A DNA stretch of 64,000 nucleotides from JAAZAI01 sp050942875 (lineage in GTDB: Bacteria; Verrucomicrobiota; Kiritimatiellia; RFP12; UBA3636). The stretch covers positions 11,959 through 75,958 of the forward strand of contig JBMNOD010000005.1 in assembly GCA_050942875.1 (NCBI GenBank), given 5' to 3'. Positions 50,000 to 57,174 of this stretch are shown piece by piece (the first letter of the stretch is position 1; every line of letters begins with the position of its first letter). The position numbers were made by a program, and so were the translations under genes. A model generated the notes under the pieces. That model was not told where the DNA came from and ran no database searches. It saw only the letters and a list, made by a program, of their open reading frames with translations.

Positions 50000-51537
50000 G
50001 CGACATTTTGGCCCCCCCCGTCCTTTTTCTGGTTTTCAACCGGCCCAGGCTGACGAACTGGGTGTTCCAGTCCATTCGCGCGGCGAAGCCCCGGAAACTG
50101 TACATCGCCGCGGATGGCCCGCGCAAGACGCATCCGGATGATGCCGCCCGCTGCAAGCTGGTGCGCGAGATCGTCGCCCAAGTCGATTGGCCCTGCGAGA
50201 CGCACCGTCTGTTTCGTGACGACAACTTCGGTTGCAAGAAGGCCGTCAGCGGCGCGATTGATTGGTTTTTTGCCCATGAGGAAGAGGGCATCGTCCTGGA
50301 GGACGACATTTTGCCCGACCCAAGTTTTTTCCATTTCTGTTCAAAATTGCTGGCGATCCACCGGAACGACGACCGCGTGATGCACATTGCCGGCTTCAAT
50401 GTCGCCCCGGACGCCGCCCTGCCAGGCCAGGATTATTTCTTTTCCCGTTTCGGCATGATTTGGGGCTGGGCCACGTGGCGGCGGGCCTGGCAACACTACC
50501 AGGTGGACATGGCCGGGTGGCGCGATTACAAGAAGCAGGTTCTCCGGCACTTTCCCAAGCACGCATGGAGGGCGCGTTCCCGGTTGTACGATCGGCTGGC
50601 CAACAATGAGATTGACACGTGGGATTATCAATGGGCCTTTTGGCGGCTTGCCCGGGACGGCCTGTCCATCATTCCCGCAAAGAACCTCGTGCGCAACATC
50701 GGTTTTGGCGCCGAGGCCACCCACACGGCCCAAAAGCCCGCGTGGGCGGATGCGGCGGCAAGCCCAATCAAGGTGGAAGCCCTGCGCTTGAATCGGGACT
50801 TCAGCGTAAACGAGGCGTATGACCGCCGGCATTTGGCCATTGCGCATGAAAAAAAGCCCTGGCTCCGAACGCTGGCCGACCGGCTCCGAACGCTGGCCTC
50901 CCCAGTGCTGAAACGCCTGCGCCCCCCGTTGGCGTCCCCGTCGCTGTCCGTGTCGCCCGCCCGCGACTGGACGGAAAAGCCGACCTCCCGCATCCAGCAT
51001 ATTGGCGGGATGCCTCCCATCCTGTCCATTGGACGCGGCACCTATTTCAACGGCATGAAGCTCTATTGCTGGGATCCAACCATGCGGGTTTCCTTTGGCA
51101 AGTATTGTGCGGTTGCCGACGGGGTCAAGCTGATTGCCGGTGGCGAGCACCACAAGGACTGGGTGGCATCCTACCAGTTCATGGACATTTGGAATGCCTG
51201 GGAGAATTGCCTTCATTTGAGGCAGAAGAGCAAAGGGGACATCCAGATTGGCCATGATGTCTGGATTGGCGCTGAAGCGCTCATTTTGTCTGGCGTGACA
51301 ATCGGAAACGGCGCGGTGGTCGGCGCGGGCAGCGTGGTGGTCAAGGATGTGCCCCCCTACGCCATTGTGGGCGGGAATCCGGCCAAGGTGATCCGCTACC
51401 GTTTTTCGGAAATGCAAATCCATGCGTTGCAGGAAATCCAGTGGTGGGACTGGCCGGAAGAGAAAATCCGCGACAACTTGAACCTGATGCATGACGTAGA
51501 TCTTTTCATTCGTACATTTCAGAAGGAAAGGCCATGA
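49996..51537 (+). CDS. fusion of a GT-A glycosyltransferase and a left-handed beta-helix O-acetyltransferase
   Basis: 513 residues. Half 1 (about 1-300) resembles the HlpA/GNT-I-like sugar transferases: PVLFLVFNRPRLTNWVFQSI, LYIAADGPRK, RDDNFGCKKAVSGAIDWFF, and the metal motif VLEDDILPDPSFF, then FGMIWGWATWRRAW. A Pro/Ser-rich joint (about 305-330) follows. Half 2 (about 335-513) is a CatB-type hexapeptide acetyltransferase: GRGTYFNGMKLYCWDP, VSFGKYCAVADGVKLIAGGEHHKDWVA, then DIQIGHDVWIGAEALILSGVTIGNGAVVGAGSVVVKDVPPYAIVGGNPAKVIRYRF. It would add a sugar and acetylate it, or acetylate the chain. It is coupled by ATGA overlaps to both neighbours. Confidence 0.9.
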   Translation: MSDILAPPVLFLVFNRPRLTNWVFQSIRAAKPRKLYIAADGPRKTHPDDAARCKLVREIVAQVDWPCETHRLFRDDNFGCKKAVSGAIDWFFAHEEEGIVLEDDILPDPSFFHFCSKLLAIHRNDDRVMHIAGFNVAPDAALPGQDYFFSRFGMIWGWATWRRAWQHYQVDMAGWRDYKKQVLRHFPKHAWRARSRLYDRLANNEIDTWDYQWAFWRLARDGLSIIPAKNLVRNIGFGAEATHTAQKPAWADAAASPIKVEALRLNRDFSVNEAYDRRHLAIAHEKKPWLRTLADRLRTLASPVLKRLRPPLASPSLSVSPARDWTEKPTSRIQHIGGMPPILSIGRGTYFNGMKLYCWDPTMRVSFGKYCAVADGVKLIAGGEHHKDWVASYQFMDIWNAWENCLHLRQKSKGDIQIGHDVWIGAEALILSGVTIGNGAVVGAGSVVVKDVPPYAIVGGNPAKVIRYRFSEMQIHALQEIQWWDWPEEKIRDNLNLMHDVDLFIRTFQKERP

Positions 51538-52646
51538 GTTTGCGCCATCAAAGCGAAAAGAACGCGAAAATCGGCCTGATCACCACGTTGGACACGAACA
51601 TCGGGGACGACTTCATCCGGCTTGGCATCCAGCGGGTTTTGCGCGTCGTATTCCCGGAGCCGCGCTGGGTCATGCTCAACAAGCACCGTCCGAAGACGGT
51701 GTGGCCGCTGGCGCATCCTTGCCGTCACCTGCCGCTCTGGGCTCCGCGCTGGCGGCGGGCGTTTCGGCGCGTGGGGAACAGCCGGTTCCACGGATGCGAC
51801 GCCATCGTGCAATGCGGGGCTCCGGTGATTTGGAACGGGTGCGCCCGGTGCGAGTGGAACCTGCCCGTCTGGCAAGATGTGGTCCGGGATTTGCATGAGA
51901 GTATTCCCGTCATGAACCTGGCCATCGGGAGCGCCTATTCGTTGTCGGCAATCCCGGAACGGATTCGGAGCGAAGCCGATCGCGCGTTCATTCGGTCGAT
52001 TCTGGGCTACTGCCGCCTGACTACGGCCAGGGATGCGCTGGCGCAAAAACTGGTGGCGGAGCTGGGGGTTGACATTCCGCTGGTTCACTGCTCGGCGGGA
52101 CTGGCCTTCGACGTGCCAGACGCTCCGGCGGGTGGCGATTTGGTTTTGGTGAATTACATGTTCAAGGCGGGGCATTACGATTTCACCAACGACATCGACG
52201 GAGCCCAATGGGAGCACGTGGCGGCCACCGTCCTGGCGCACGTTGCAAGACGTTTCAACGTGGTGTTCATTTGCCACAATCAGAAGGAGATGGACTTGGC
52301 CACGCAGCGCTTTCCGCAGTACAAGTCTGTGTTGCCGACGAGCGCCGCCGACTACGAACAACTGGCCCGAACGGGATGTTTGGGGCTGTTCAACCGCTTG
52401 CATGCGGCCGTGGCTTGCGCCGGGATGGGCATCCCTTCCGTTGCGGTGGGGAACGACACGCGCACGATGATGGTGGAGGAATACGGAGTGCCGGTGTTCG
52501 ATGTTCGCCGTTGTTCGGCCGAAGATCTGATCGAGGCTTTCGAGGGCCTTGTACAACGCAGGCAAGAGGAAAGGGTGCGTCTGCTTGCTCTGCGAAAGTC
52601 CGTCTTGGATCAATACGCAGAGCTGGTTCAAAAGGCGATGACATGA
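51534..52646 (+). CDS. polysaccharide pyruvyl transferase family protein
   Basis: 370 residues. Opening KIGLITTLDTNIGDDFIRLGIQRVL is the CsaB/PssM-type start (NIGD--I--G). FHGCDAIVQCGAPVIWN, LAIGSAYSL, YCRLTTARDALAQKLV and LVLVNYMFKAGH follow, with the late CLGLFNRLHAAVACAGMGIPSVAVGNDTRTMMVEEYGVPV (R-H-A motif, substrate pocket). Enzymes of this family place a pyruvate ketal from phosphoenolpyruvate on a hexose. Combined with the acetyltransferase fusion upstream, it suggests a decorated acidic O-chain that Wzt_C might recognise. ATGA overlaps on both sides mark it as part of one operon with wzt, the fusion gene and the GT9 gene. Confidence 0.85.
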   Translation: MSLRHQSEKNAKIGLITTLDTNIGDDFIRLGIQRVLRVVFPEPRWVMLNKHRPKTVWPLAHPCRHLPLWAPRWRRAFRRVGNSRFHGCDAIVQCGAPVIWNGCARCEWNLPVWQDVVRDLHESIPVMNLAIGSAYSLSAIPERIRSEADRAFIRSILGYCRLTTARDALAQKLVAELGVDIPLVHCSAGLAFDVPDAPAGGDLVLVNYMFKAGHYDFTNDIDGAQWEHVAATVLAHVARRFNVVFICHNQKEMDLATQRFPQYKSVLPTSAADYEQLARTGCLGLFNRLHAAVACAGMGIPSVAVGNDTRTMMVEEYGVPVFDVRRCSAEDLIEAFEGLVQRRQEERVRLLALRKSVLDQYAELVQKAMT

Positions 52647-53845
52647 AGAAAGAAGCGCACCCCGCGATCCATCTTTTGGTTTCCATCCTCTCCCGCATCG
52701 TTGCCGTTGCGATGCGCGGCGTCGGCCTCGCGCGAATTTGCGTCAGGCGAATGGCGCGGGGTCGCAAGCGGGTCATGCTCTATAAATCCAAGTTCGATTT
52801 GCTGGGCGACATGATTTTGATGACTGGCGTCGTTCCGCATTACCGGAGGCTGTTCCCCGACGCCACGTTGGAGATGGTCTGCAACGATGTCGCGGTGGAC
52901 TTGATGCAGGCGGCGGATGTCTTGGATGCCGTTTGGCCGATGTCGAGGCTGTCGCGCAACGGGCGGCCTTCCTGGCTCAACGCCGGCCGGAGCGACGTCT
53001 TCATCTCGTTGCGTCGAACGGTTTTTCCTCCTGATGTCAAGTGGATGTCGAGGTTCATGCCCGTGAAGGCCATTGGCTTCTCCGGCGACGCGCTGCTTCA
53101 CCGCATCGGCAAGCTGCCGGCTTGCCGGAAGCTTCTTGCCCTCGACTGCGAGCTTCCGGACGACGGCGGGGGGAGCGCCTTGCACGAACTGGATGTCCAG
53201 CGAAAGATGCTGTCCATGCTCGGGATGGATGTGCCGGTTGAAGCCTTGAGGCCGAAAATCCCCGAGTCGTATGTGGATCATTCGGTCGCGCGGGAATTGG
53301 AAAAGTTGTACGATCTTGACGGCAGGCCTTTCTATGTCTGCTGCCCCTGCGGATCCCAGCCGATCCGCTCTTACCCCGCCGAGCGTTGGCGCCGGGTGTT
53401 TGCCGGCTTGGCGCCTTGCGTGGTGGCGCTTTGCGCGACGGGAAGCGATTGGCGCGAGATGCTGGCCTTGATGGCGGAGCCGCCCGAGGGCGTGGCGTTT
53501 GTCAACCTGGCGGGGCAGACCCGTTTGGCGCAGCTCGCCGGATTGCTGCGCCGCGCCGATGCCGTGCTCGCCGTGGAAAGCGGGCCGATGCACATGGCCG
53601 TCGCCTTGGATCGTCCGCTTGCCGCCATTTGCGGGCGGGGCCATTACGGACGGTTCGTCCCGTATCCGTTTGCCATGCCGAATGCGCGGTTTCTCTTCGC
53701 CGACTGCGAACATTCCGGATGCGATTGGAATTGCCACGCGGAGACGGCGGCTTGCATCAGCCAGATCGATCCCGCCGAGGTGTGCGACGCCGTGAAAGAG
53801 GTGGTTGACGCCTCGCCGTGCAAAGCTTTGAATCCTGAATCCTGA
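52643..53845 (+). CDS. glycosyltransferase family 9 (heptosyltransferase-like)
   Basis: 400 residues from MKKEAHPAIHLLVSILSRIV (N-terminal hydrophobic helix). KSKFDLLGDMILMTGVVPHYRRLFPDATLEMVC is the GT9 opening (GD-I---P----L---P---I). YVCCPCGSQPIRSYPAERWRRVFAGL gives the nucleotide-sugar domain start, and RLAQLAGLLRRADAVLAVESGPMHMAVALDRPLAAICG is the donor site (SGP-H-A). It probably transfers ADP-heptose or a related sugar to the LPS core, linking with the heptose genes at 388-1958. It is the last gene of the wzt operon; a nested hairpin at 53852-53897 follows. The start is fixed by the 4-nt ATGA overlap; an in-frame extension far upstream belongs to shadow frames. Confidence 0.9.
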   Translation: MKKEAHPAIHLLVSILSRIVAVAMRGVGLARICVRRMARGRKRVMLYKSKFDLLGDMILMTGVVPHYRRLFPDATLEMVCNDVAVDLMQAADVLDAVWPMSRLSRNGRPSWLNAGRSDVFISLRRTVFPPDVKWMSRFMPVKAIGFSGDALLHRIGKLPACRKLLALDCELPDDGGGSALHELDVQRKMLSMLGMDVPVEALRPKIPESYVDHSVARELEKLYDLDGRPFYVCCPCGSQPIRSYPAERWRRVFAGLAPCVVALCATGSDWREMLALMAEPPEGVAFVNLAGQTRLAQLAGLLRRADAVLAVESGPMHMAVALDRPLAAICGRGHYGRFVPYPFAMPNARFLFADCEHSGCDWNCHAETAACISQIDPAEVCDAVKEVVDASPCKALNPES

Positions 53846-53851
53846 GCCTTC

Positions 53852-53897
53852 GTGCCTTTGCGATTCAACTATTTTGAATCGCACCCCTTAAAGGCAC
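53852..53897. terminator. bidirectional nested hairpin between convergent glycosyltransferase genes
   Basis: Inner stem GCGATTCAA (53860-53868) / TTGAATCGC (53874-53882) with a 5-nt loop; outer stem GTGCCTTT (53852-53859) / AAAGGCAC (53890-53897) with a 7-nt bulge. It lies 6 nt after the GT9 stop; the outer right arm overlaps the end of the opposing GT4 gene. No long T-run, so efficiency is uncertain. Confidence 0.6.
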
Positions 53898-55042
53898 GTC
53901 TGGTAGAACGTCTCCAGCGCTTTCGCGGAACGATGCCAGGACAGGTTGGCTTCGTAGAAGGCCCGCCCGCCCCGGGCGAGCGTCTCGGCGAGTTCGGGAT
54001 CGTTGACGATCGTCCGCACGGCGTCCGCGATCGCCGCGCCGTCGGCGTTGTCGAGCACGTAGGCTTCCTCGCGGTGGCGGACGACGAGCCCGATGTTCGT
54101 CCGTGGCAGCACGACGGGGCGCGCGCTGGCGAAGAACTCCGGGAGCTTGCTGGGGAACCGGAAGTCGTTGAAGGGGCCGGGGCGCCCCGGCTGGACGCAG
54201 ACGTCGGCGAGCGCGAGCAGTTCGCCGAGTTCGCGCCGATCCTGCACGAAACCCAGGTTGACGGCGTATTGATCCGCCCATTCGCGGTAGTCGGCCGGGC
54301 AGGGGAAGGAATCGTGGCCGGTGCGGACAATCCGCGTCGGCATGCCGACGCGGTTGAGCAGATGGACGGCCAGATAGAGGCTGCGGATCTCGCCGACGTT
54401 GGCGGGGTGGCCGTTGCCCGTGTAGACGAGCACGGTCGTTCCGGGCGGGATGCCCAGCCGCTCGCGCAGCGCTTCGGGTTTCGCTCGTGGGAAGAAGACG
54501 CCGTCGTCGGCCGCCGGCCAGATCCGACAGGTCGGCATGCCGTCCGGAACCCGGTCGGCAAGGGCGTCGATGATGACGGTGACGCCCTTCGCGGCCGACA
54601 GAAACGCCCGGCTGTGGACGGGGTGGGAGAGCGCCGAGGGGAATGAAACGGAGCCGCCTCCGGCGAGAGTCCGGGCGAAGACCCGGTCGCCGAGGAACGC
54701 CCGGGCGATCTCGTCCTCGTTGTCCTCAAGGTGGACGAAGGTGCCGCCTGTTATGAAACGCTGGATGGAGGCGTGGAATTCCGTGACGGTGGTGCGCGGC
54801 GTCCATGCATGGAAGACGTCGATGCCCCGCCCGTTCTGAAAGAGGTGCTTTTCGGCGCAGGCCGTTTGCACGTCGGCGAAGGTCAGCGTCCGGAAGGGCT
54901 CTCCATCGTCGAGTTGCGTTTTGATCACTGGCACGGCGATGACGCAATCGTGCCCGAACGCGGCGAGCTCATGAGCCAGGCTGGTGACGTGGAATCCGCT
55001 GTTGGAGTCGCGTCGGGTGTAGAGGGCGATCAGGATGTTCAT
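53888..55042 (-). CDS. glycosyltransferase family 4
   Basis: 384 residues. GT-B fold: N-terminal MNILIALYTRRDSNSGFHVTSLAHELAAFGHD (SG---HV--LA--L---GH), DVFHAWTPRTTVTEFHASI, the inter-domain AKGVTVIIDAL, then the donor domain GIPPGTTVLVYTGNG, ALADVCVQPGRPGPFNDFRFPSKLPEFFASARPVVLP (E-x7-E-like region with SKLPEFFA) and the C-terminal helix ETLARGGRAFYEANLSW. It adds one sugar to the growing surface glycan in the cytoplasm. The gene overlaps the upstream GT2 gene by 4 nt (ATGA), running opposite to the wzt operon and convergent with the GT9 gene. Confidence 0.88.
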   Translation of the reverse strand: MNILIALYTRRDSNSGFHVTSLAHELAAFGHDCVIAVPVIKTQLDDGEPFRTLTFADVQTACAEKHLFQNGRGIDVFHAWTPRTTVTEFHASIQRFITGGTFVHLEDNEDEIARAFLGDRVFARTLAGGGSVSFPSALSHPVHSRAFLSAAKGVTVIIDALADRVPDGMPTCRIWPAADDGVFFPRAKPEALRERLGIPPGTTVLVYTGNGHPANVGEIRSLYLAVHLLNRVGMPTRIVRTGHDSFPCPADYREWADQYAVNLGFVQDRRELGELLALADVCVQPGRPGPFNDFRFPSKLPEFFASARPVVLPRTNIGLVVRHREEAYVLDNADGAAIADAVRTIVNDPELAETLARGGRAFYEANLSWHRSAKALETFYQTCL

Positions 55043-56871
55043 CGGAATAACTCCCCCGGCCCCATGGCGAAATCGGTTCTGCCGGCGAGGAAGTTGGGGT
55101 TGGAGTGGGGGTCGCCTTGTCGGATCAGCTCATCCCATCGGTCGAGCAGGAGCATCCGGTCCGTGTAGTCGCAAGCGGCGTCCCGTGTTTTGGATTCATG
55201 GAGGACAAGCTTGACCGAGCCGGCGTAGCGGTTGGCGTAGCCTGCGCGGCGCAGCCGGAGGCAGAGATCGACATCCTCGTAGTGGTGCCGGAACAGCTCG
55301 TCGAATCCGCCGACCTTGCGGAACGCCTCGGCGGAGACGAGCAGGCAGGCGGCGGAGACGGCGGAGACCTCGCGGTCGCAGCCGATGATGCCGTGGTGGA
55401 AGTCAGAGTCCGCTTGGAAGTCCCGGAAGAGGTGGCCGGCCGTTCCATGCGGTCCGAGGACGACGCCGGCATGCTGGATGGTGCCGTCGGGATAGACAAG
55501 CCGGGCGCCGACGGCGCCGGCGGAGGGCGCGGATGCGTGGAGCAGCATGCGCGCGATCCAGTCTCCCTGGAGGATTTCCGTGTTGCCGTCGAGGAACAGC
55601 AGGCAGTCGCCTTTTGCCTCGCGGGCGAGCTGGTTGTTGAAGGCGGCGAAATGGAAGGGGCCCGGCATTGCGAAGCGCCGGATCGGGTGCCGGGCGAAGG
55701 CGGCTTTTGCAGCGGGGTCGGCCGTTCCGTTGTCGCCGACGAGCACCTCGAAGTCGGTGCCGCGCGTGATGGCGAAGAGCGAGTCGAGGCATTGGGAGAC
55801 GAGCTCGCCGGCGTCTTTGCTGCAGAGGATCACGGAGACGAGCCCGGCCGGGGCGTCGGGCTTGGGGTCGACTTGAACCCGGTGGCGTTCGCCGACGGAG
55901 ACGGCGACGCCGTGGATGCCGAGGCGGTCGATCTGGCATTGGACGGCGCGGCGCTGGATCTCTGGGATGTTGCTTTTGGCAGTCGGGGATGCCGCTATTG
56001 AGCCGCGCGTGGCGCGCCAGTGGTAGGCAATGCGGGGGATGTGAGCCACGTGGCGCGCTTTTTCGGTCAGGCGCAGCGCCAGCTCGAAATCCTGCACGCC
56101 GTCGAACGCCGGGTCGCAGCCGCCCGTCTCCCGAATGAGCGAGGTTCGGAAGACGAGCAAGTGCCCGAGGTACATGATCGCGCGAAAGCAGGAGGGAGAC
56201 CAGCCGGGCTTGAAGAAGGGGTTGAAGCGGAGGCCGCGGTCGGTGATCTTGTCCTGGTCGGTGAAGAGGACGTCGGCGTCCGGGGTTTCGTTGATCTTGC
56301 GGACGACATGGAAGAGCGCGTCGTCGGCGAGTTCGTCGTCGTGGTCGAGAAAGGCGATGAAGTCCCCGCGCGCCATGGCGATGCCGTCGTTCGTCGCGCG
56401 GGCGATGCCGCCATTGGTTTCCCTGTGTTCGATGCGGATGCGTTTGTCGCGTCGGGCGAAACGTGCCAGTTGCCGCTGTGTCGAGGGCGAAGGGGAGGCG
56501 TCGTCGACGAGGCAAAGCTCCCAGTTGGCGTAGATCTGGCGGCGGACGCTTGCGATGCATTTTCGGAGCAGGCGCGGCGGGGTGTTGTAGACGGGGACGA
56601 CGATCGACACCAGCGGTTTCGAGGGGAATGCCTCGATTTCGCGCAACCAGGGGCTGCGGTTGCGTTCGAATGTCAATCGTTCCAGGGCGAGGTATTCGGG
56701 GTACGAGAGTTGCCGAGCCTGTCTTTCCTTTTCGAAAATCGCGGATGCGCGGCGGAATCGGGCCGAATGGCGGCAAGCGAAGCCTGCCAGCAGAATCGGG
56801 ATGCCCGCCAGTTTCCATGTGGAGGCTTTCGTCATCAACTCGGCGGCCGCTTTTTGCGCAATGACAAGCAT
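55039..56871 (-). CDS. two-domain GT2 glycosyltransferase
   Basis: About 610 residues from MLVIAQKAAAELMTKASTWK. Domain 1 (about 90-300) is a canonical GT2: LVSIVVPVYNTPPRLLRKCI, VDDASPSPSTQ, GGIARATNDGIAMARGDFIAFLDHDDELADDAL, TDQDKITDRG. Domain 2 (about 340-580): LVSVILCSKDAGELVSQCLDSL, VGDNGTADPAAKAAF, LFLDGNTEILQGDWI, GAVGARLVYPDGTIQHAGVVLG, HHYEDVDLCLRLRRAGYANRYAGSVKLVLHESKTRD, resembling rhamnan/O-antigen processive transferases. The start is uncertain: a TTG at 56997 gives a Pro-rich extension with no ribosome site, so the ATG at 56871 is preferred. A promoter with TTGACA lies at 57027-57055. Confidence 0.85.
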   Translation of the reverse strand: MLVIAQKAAAELMTKASTWKLAGIPILLAGFACRHSARFRRASAIFEKERQARQLSYPEYLALERLTFERNRSPWLREIEAFPSKPLVSIVVPVYNTPPRLLRKCIASVRRQIYANWELCLVDDASPSPSTQRQLARFARRDKRIRIEHRETNGGIARATNDGIAMARGDFIAFLDHDDELADDALFHVVRKINETPDADVLFTDQDKITDRGLRFNPFFKPGWSPSCFRAIMYLGHLLVFRTSLIRETGGCDPAFDGVQDFELALRLTEKARHVAHIPRIAYHWRATRGSIAASPTAKSNIPEIQRRAVQCQIDRLGIHGVAVSVGERHRVQVDPKPDAPAGLVSVILCSKDAGELVSQCLDSLFAITRGTDFEVLVGDNGTADPAAKAAFARHPIRRFAMPGPFHFAAFNNQLAREAKGDCLLFLDGNTEILQGDWIARMLLHASAPSAGAVGARLVYPDGTIQHAGVVLGPHGTAGHLFRDFQADSDFHHGIIGCDREVSAVSAACLLVSAEAFRKVGGFDELFRHHYEDVDLCLRLRRAGYANRYAGSVKLVLHESKTRDAACDYTDRMLLLDRWDELIRQGDPHSNPNFLAGRTDFAMGPGELFR

Positions 56872-57026
56872 GTCGAAAGTCAATCCGTACGACGGCGCGG
56901 CATGGCGCCGCTTTGCGCCGGGGGGGCGGTGCCCGGGGGGAGGGGCCGTGGTGGGTTGTGGGGGCGGTCGAGTCACAAGTCGCGGGTCGGTGTGCAATGG
57001 GGTTGGGAAGTAGCTTTTCGCCCAAT

Positions 57027-57055
57027 ATACTAGGTTTTCCAGGTGGAGGTGTCAA
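57027..57055 (-). promoter_or_regulatory. promoter of the GT2-GT4 minus-strand pair
   Basis: Minus strand: TTGACA (57050-57055), 17-nt spacer, TAGTAT (57027-57032). It is back-to-back with the plus-strand promoter at 57093. Confidence 0.7.
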
Positions 57056-57092
57056 GCTTGAGGAAAAGTGGGAAATGGATGTTTGAATAATC

Positions 57093-57121
57093 TTGCATGA
57101 CTTTTGATGGCGGGATACAAT
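57093..57121 (+). promoter_or_regulatory. promoter of the right-hand glycosyltransferase operon
   Basis: TTGCAT (57093-57098), 17-nt spacer, TACAAT (57116-57121). The ATG at 57097 lies inside the -35 box, which argues for a start downstream of it. Confidence 0.6.
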
Positions 57122-57174
57122 CAGCGCCGAATTTCATCGTTGTTTCTCTTTTTGGTGGAGAGGGGTGTCAGCAA

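Noticed and set aside
56872..56997. TTG start at 56997 for the minus-strand GT2 enzyme
   Set aside because: No ribosome site, and the added 42 residues are Pro/Arg-rich and unlike the family. The possibility is kept as uncertain.
57097..57174. ATG at 57097 as the start of the dual GT2 gene
   Set aside because: It lies inside the -35 box of the only good promoter and adds residues unlike the GT2 opening; the GTG at 57175 is better placed.
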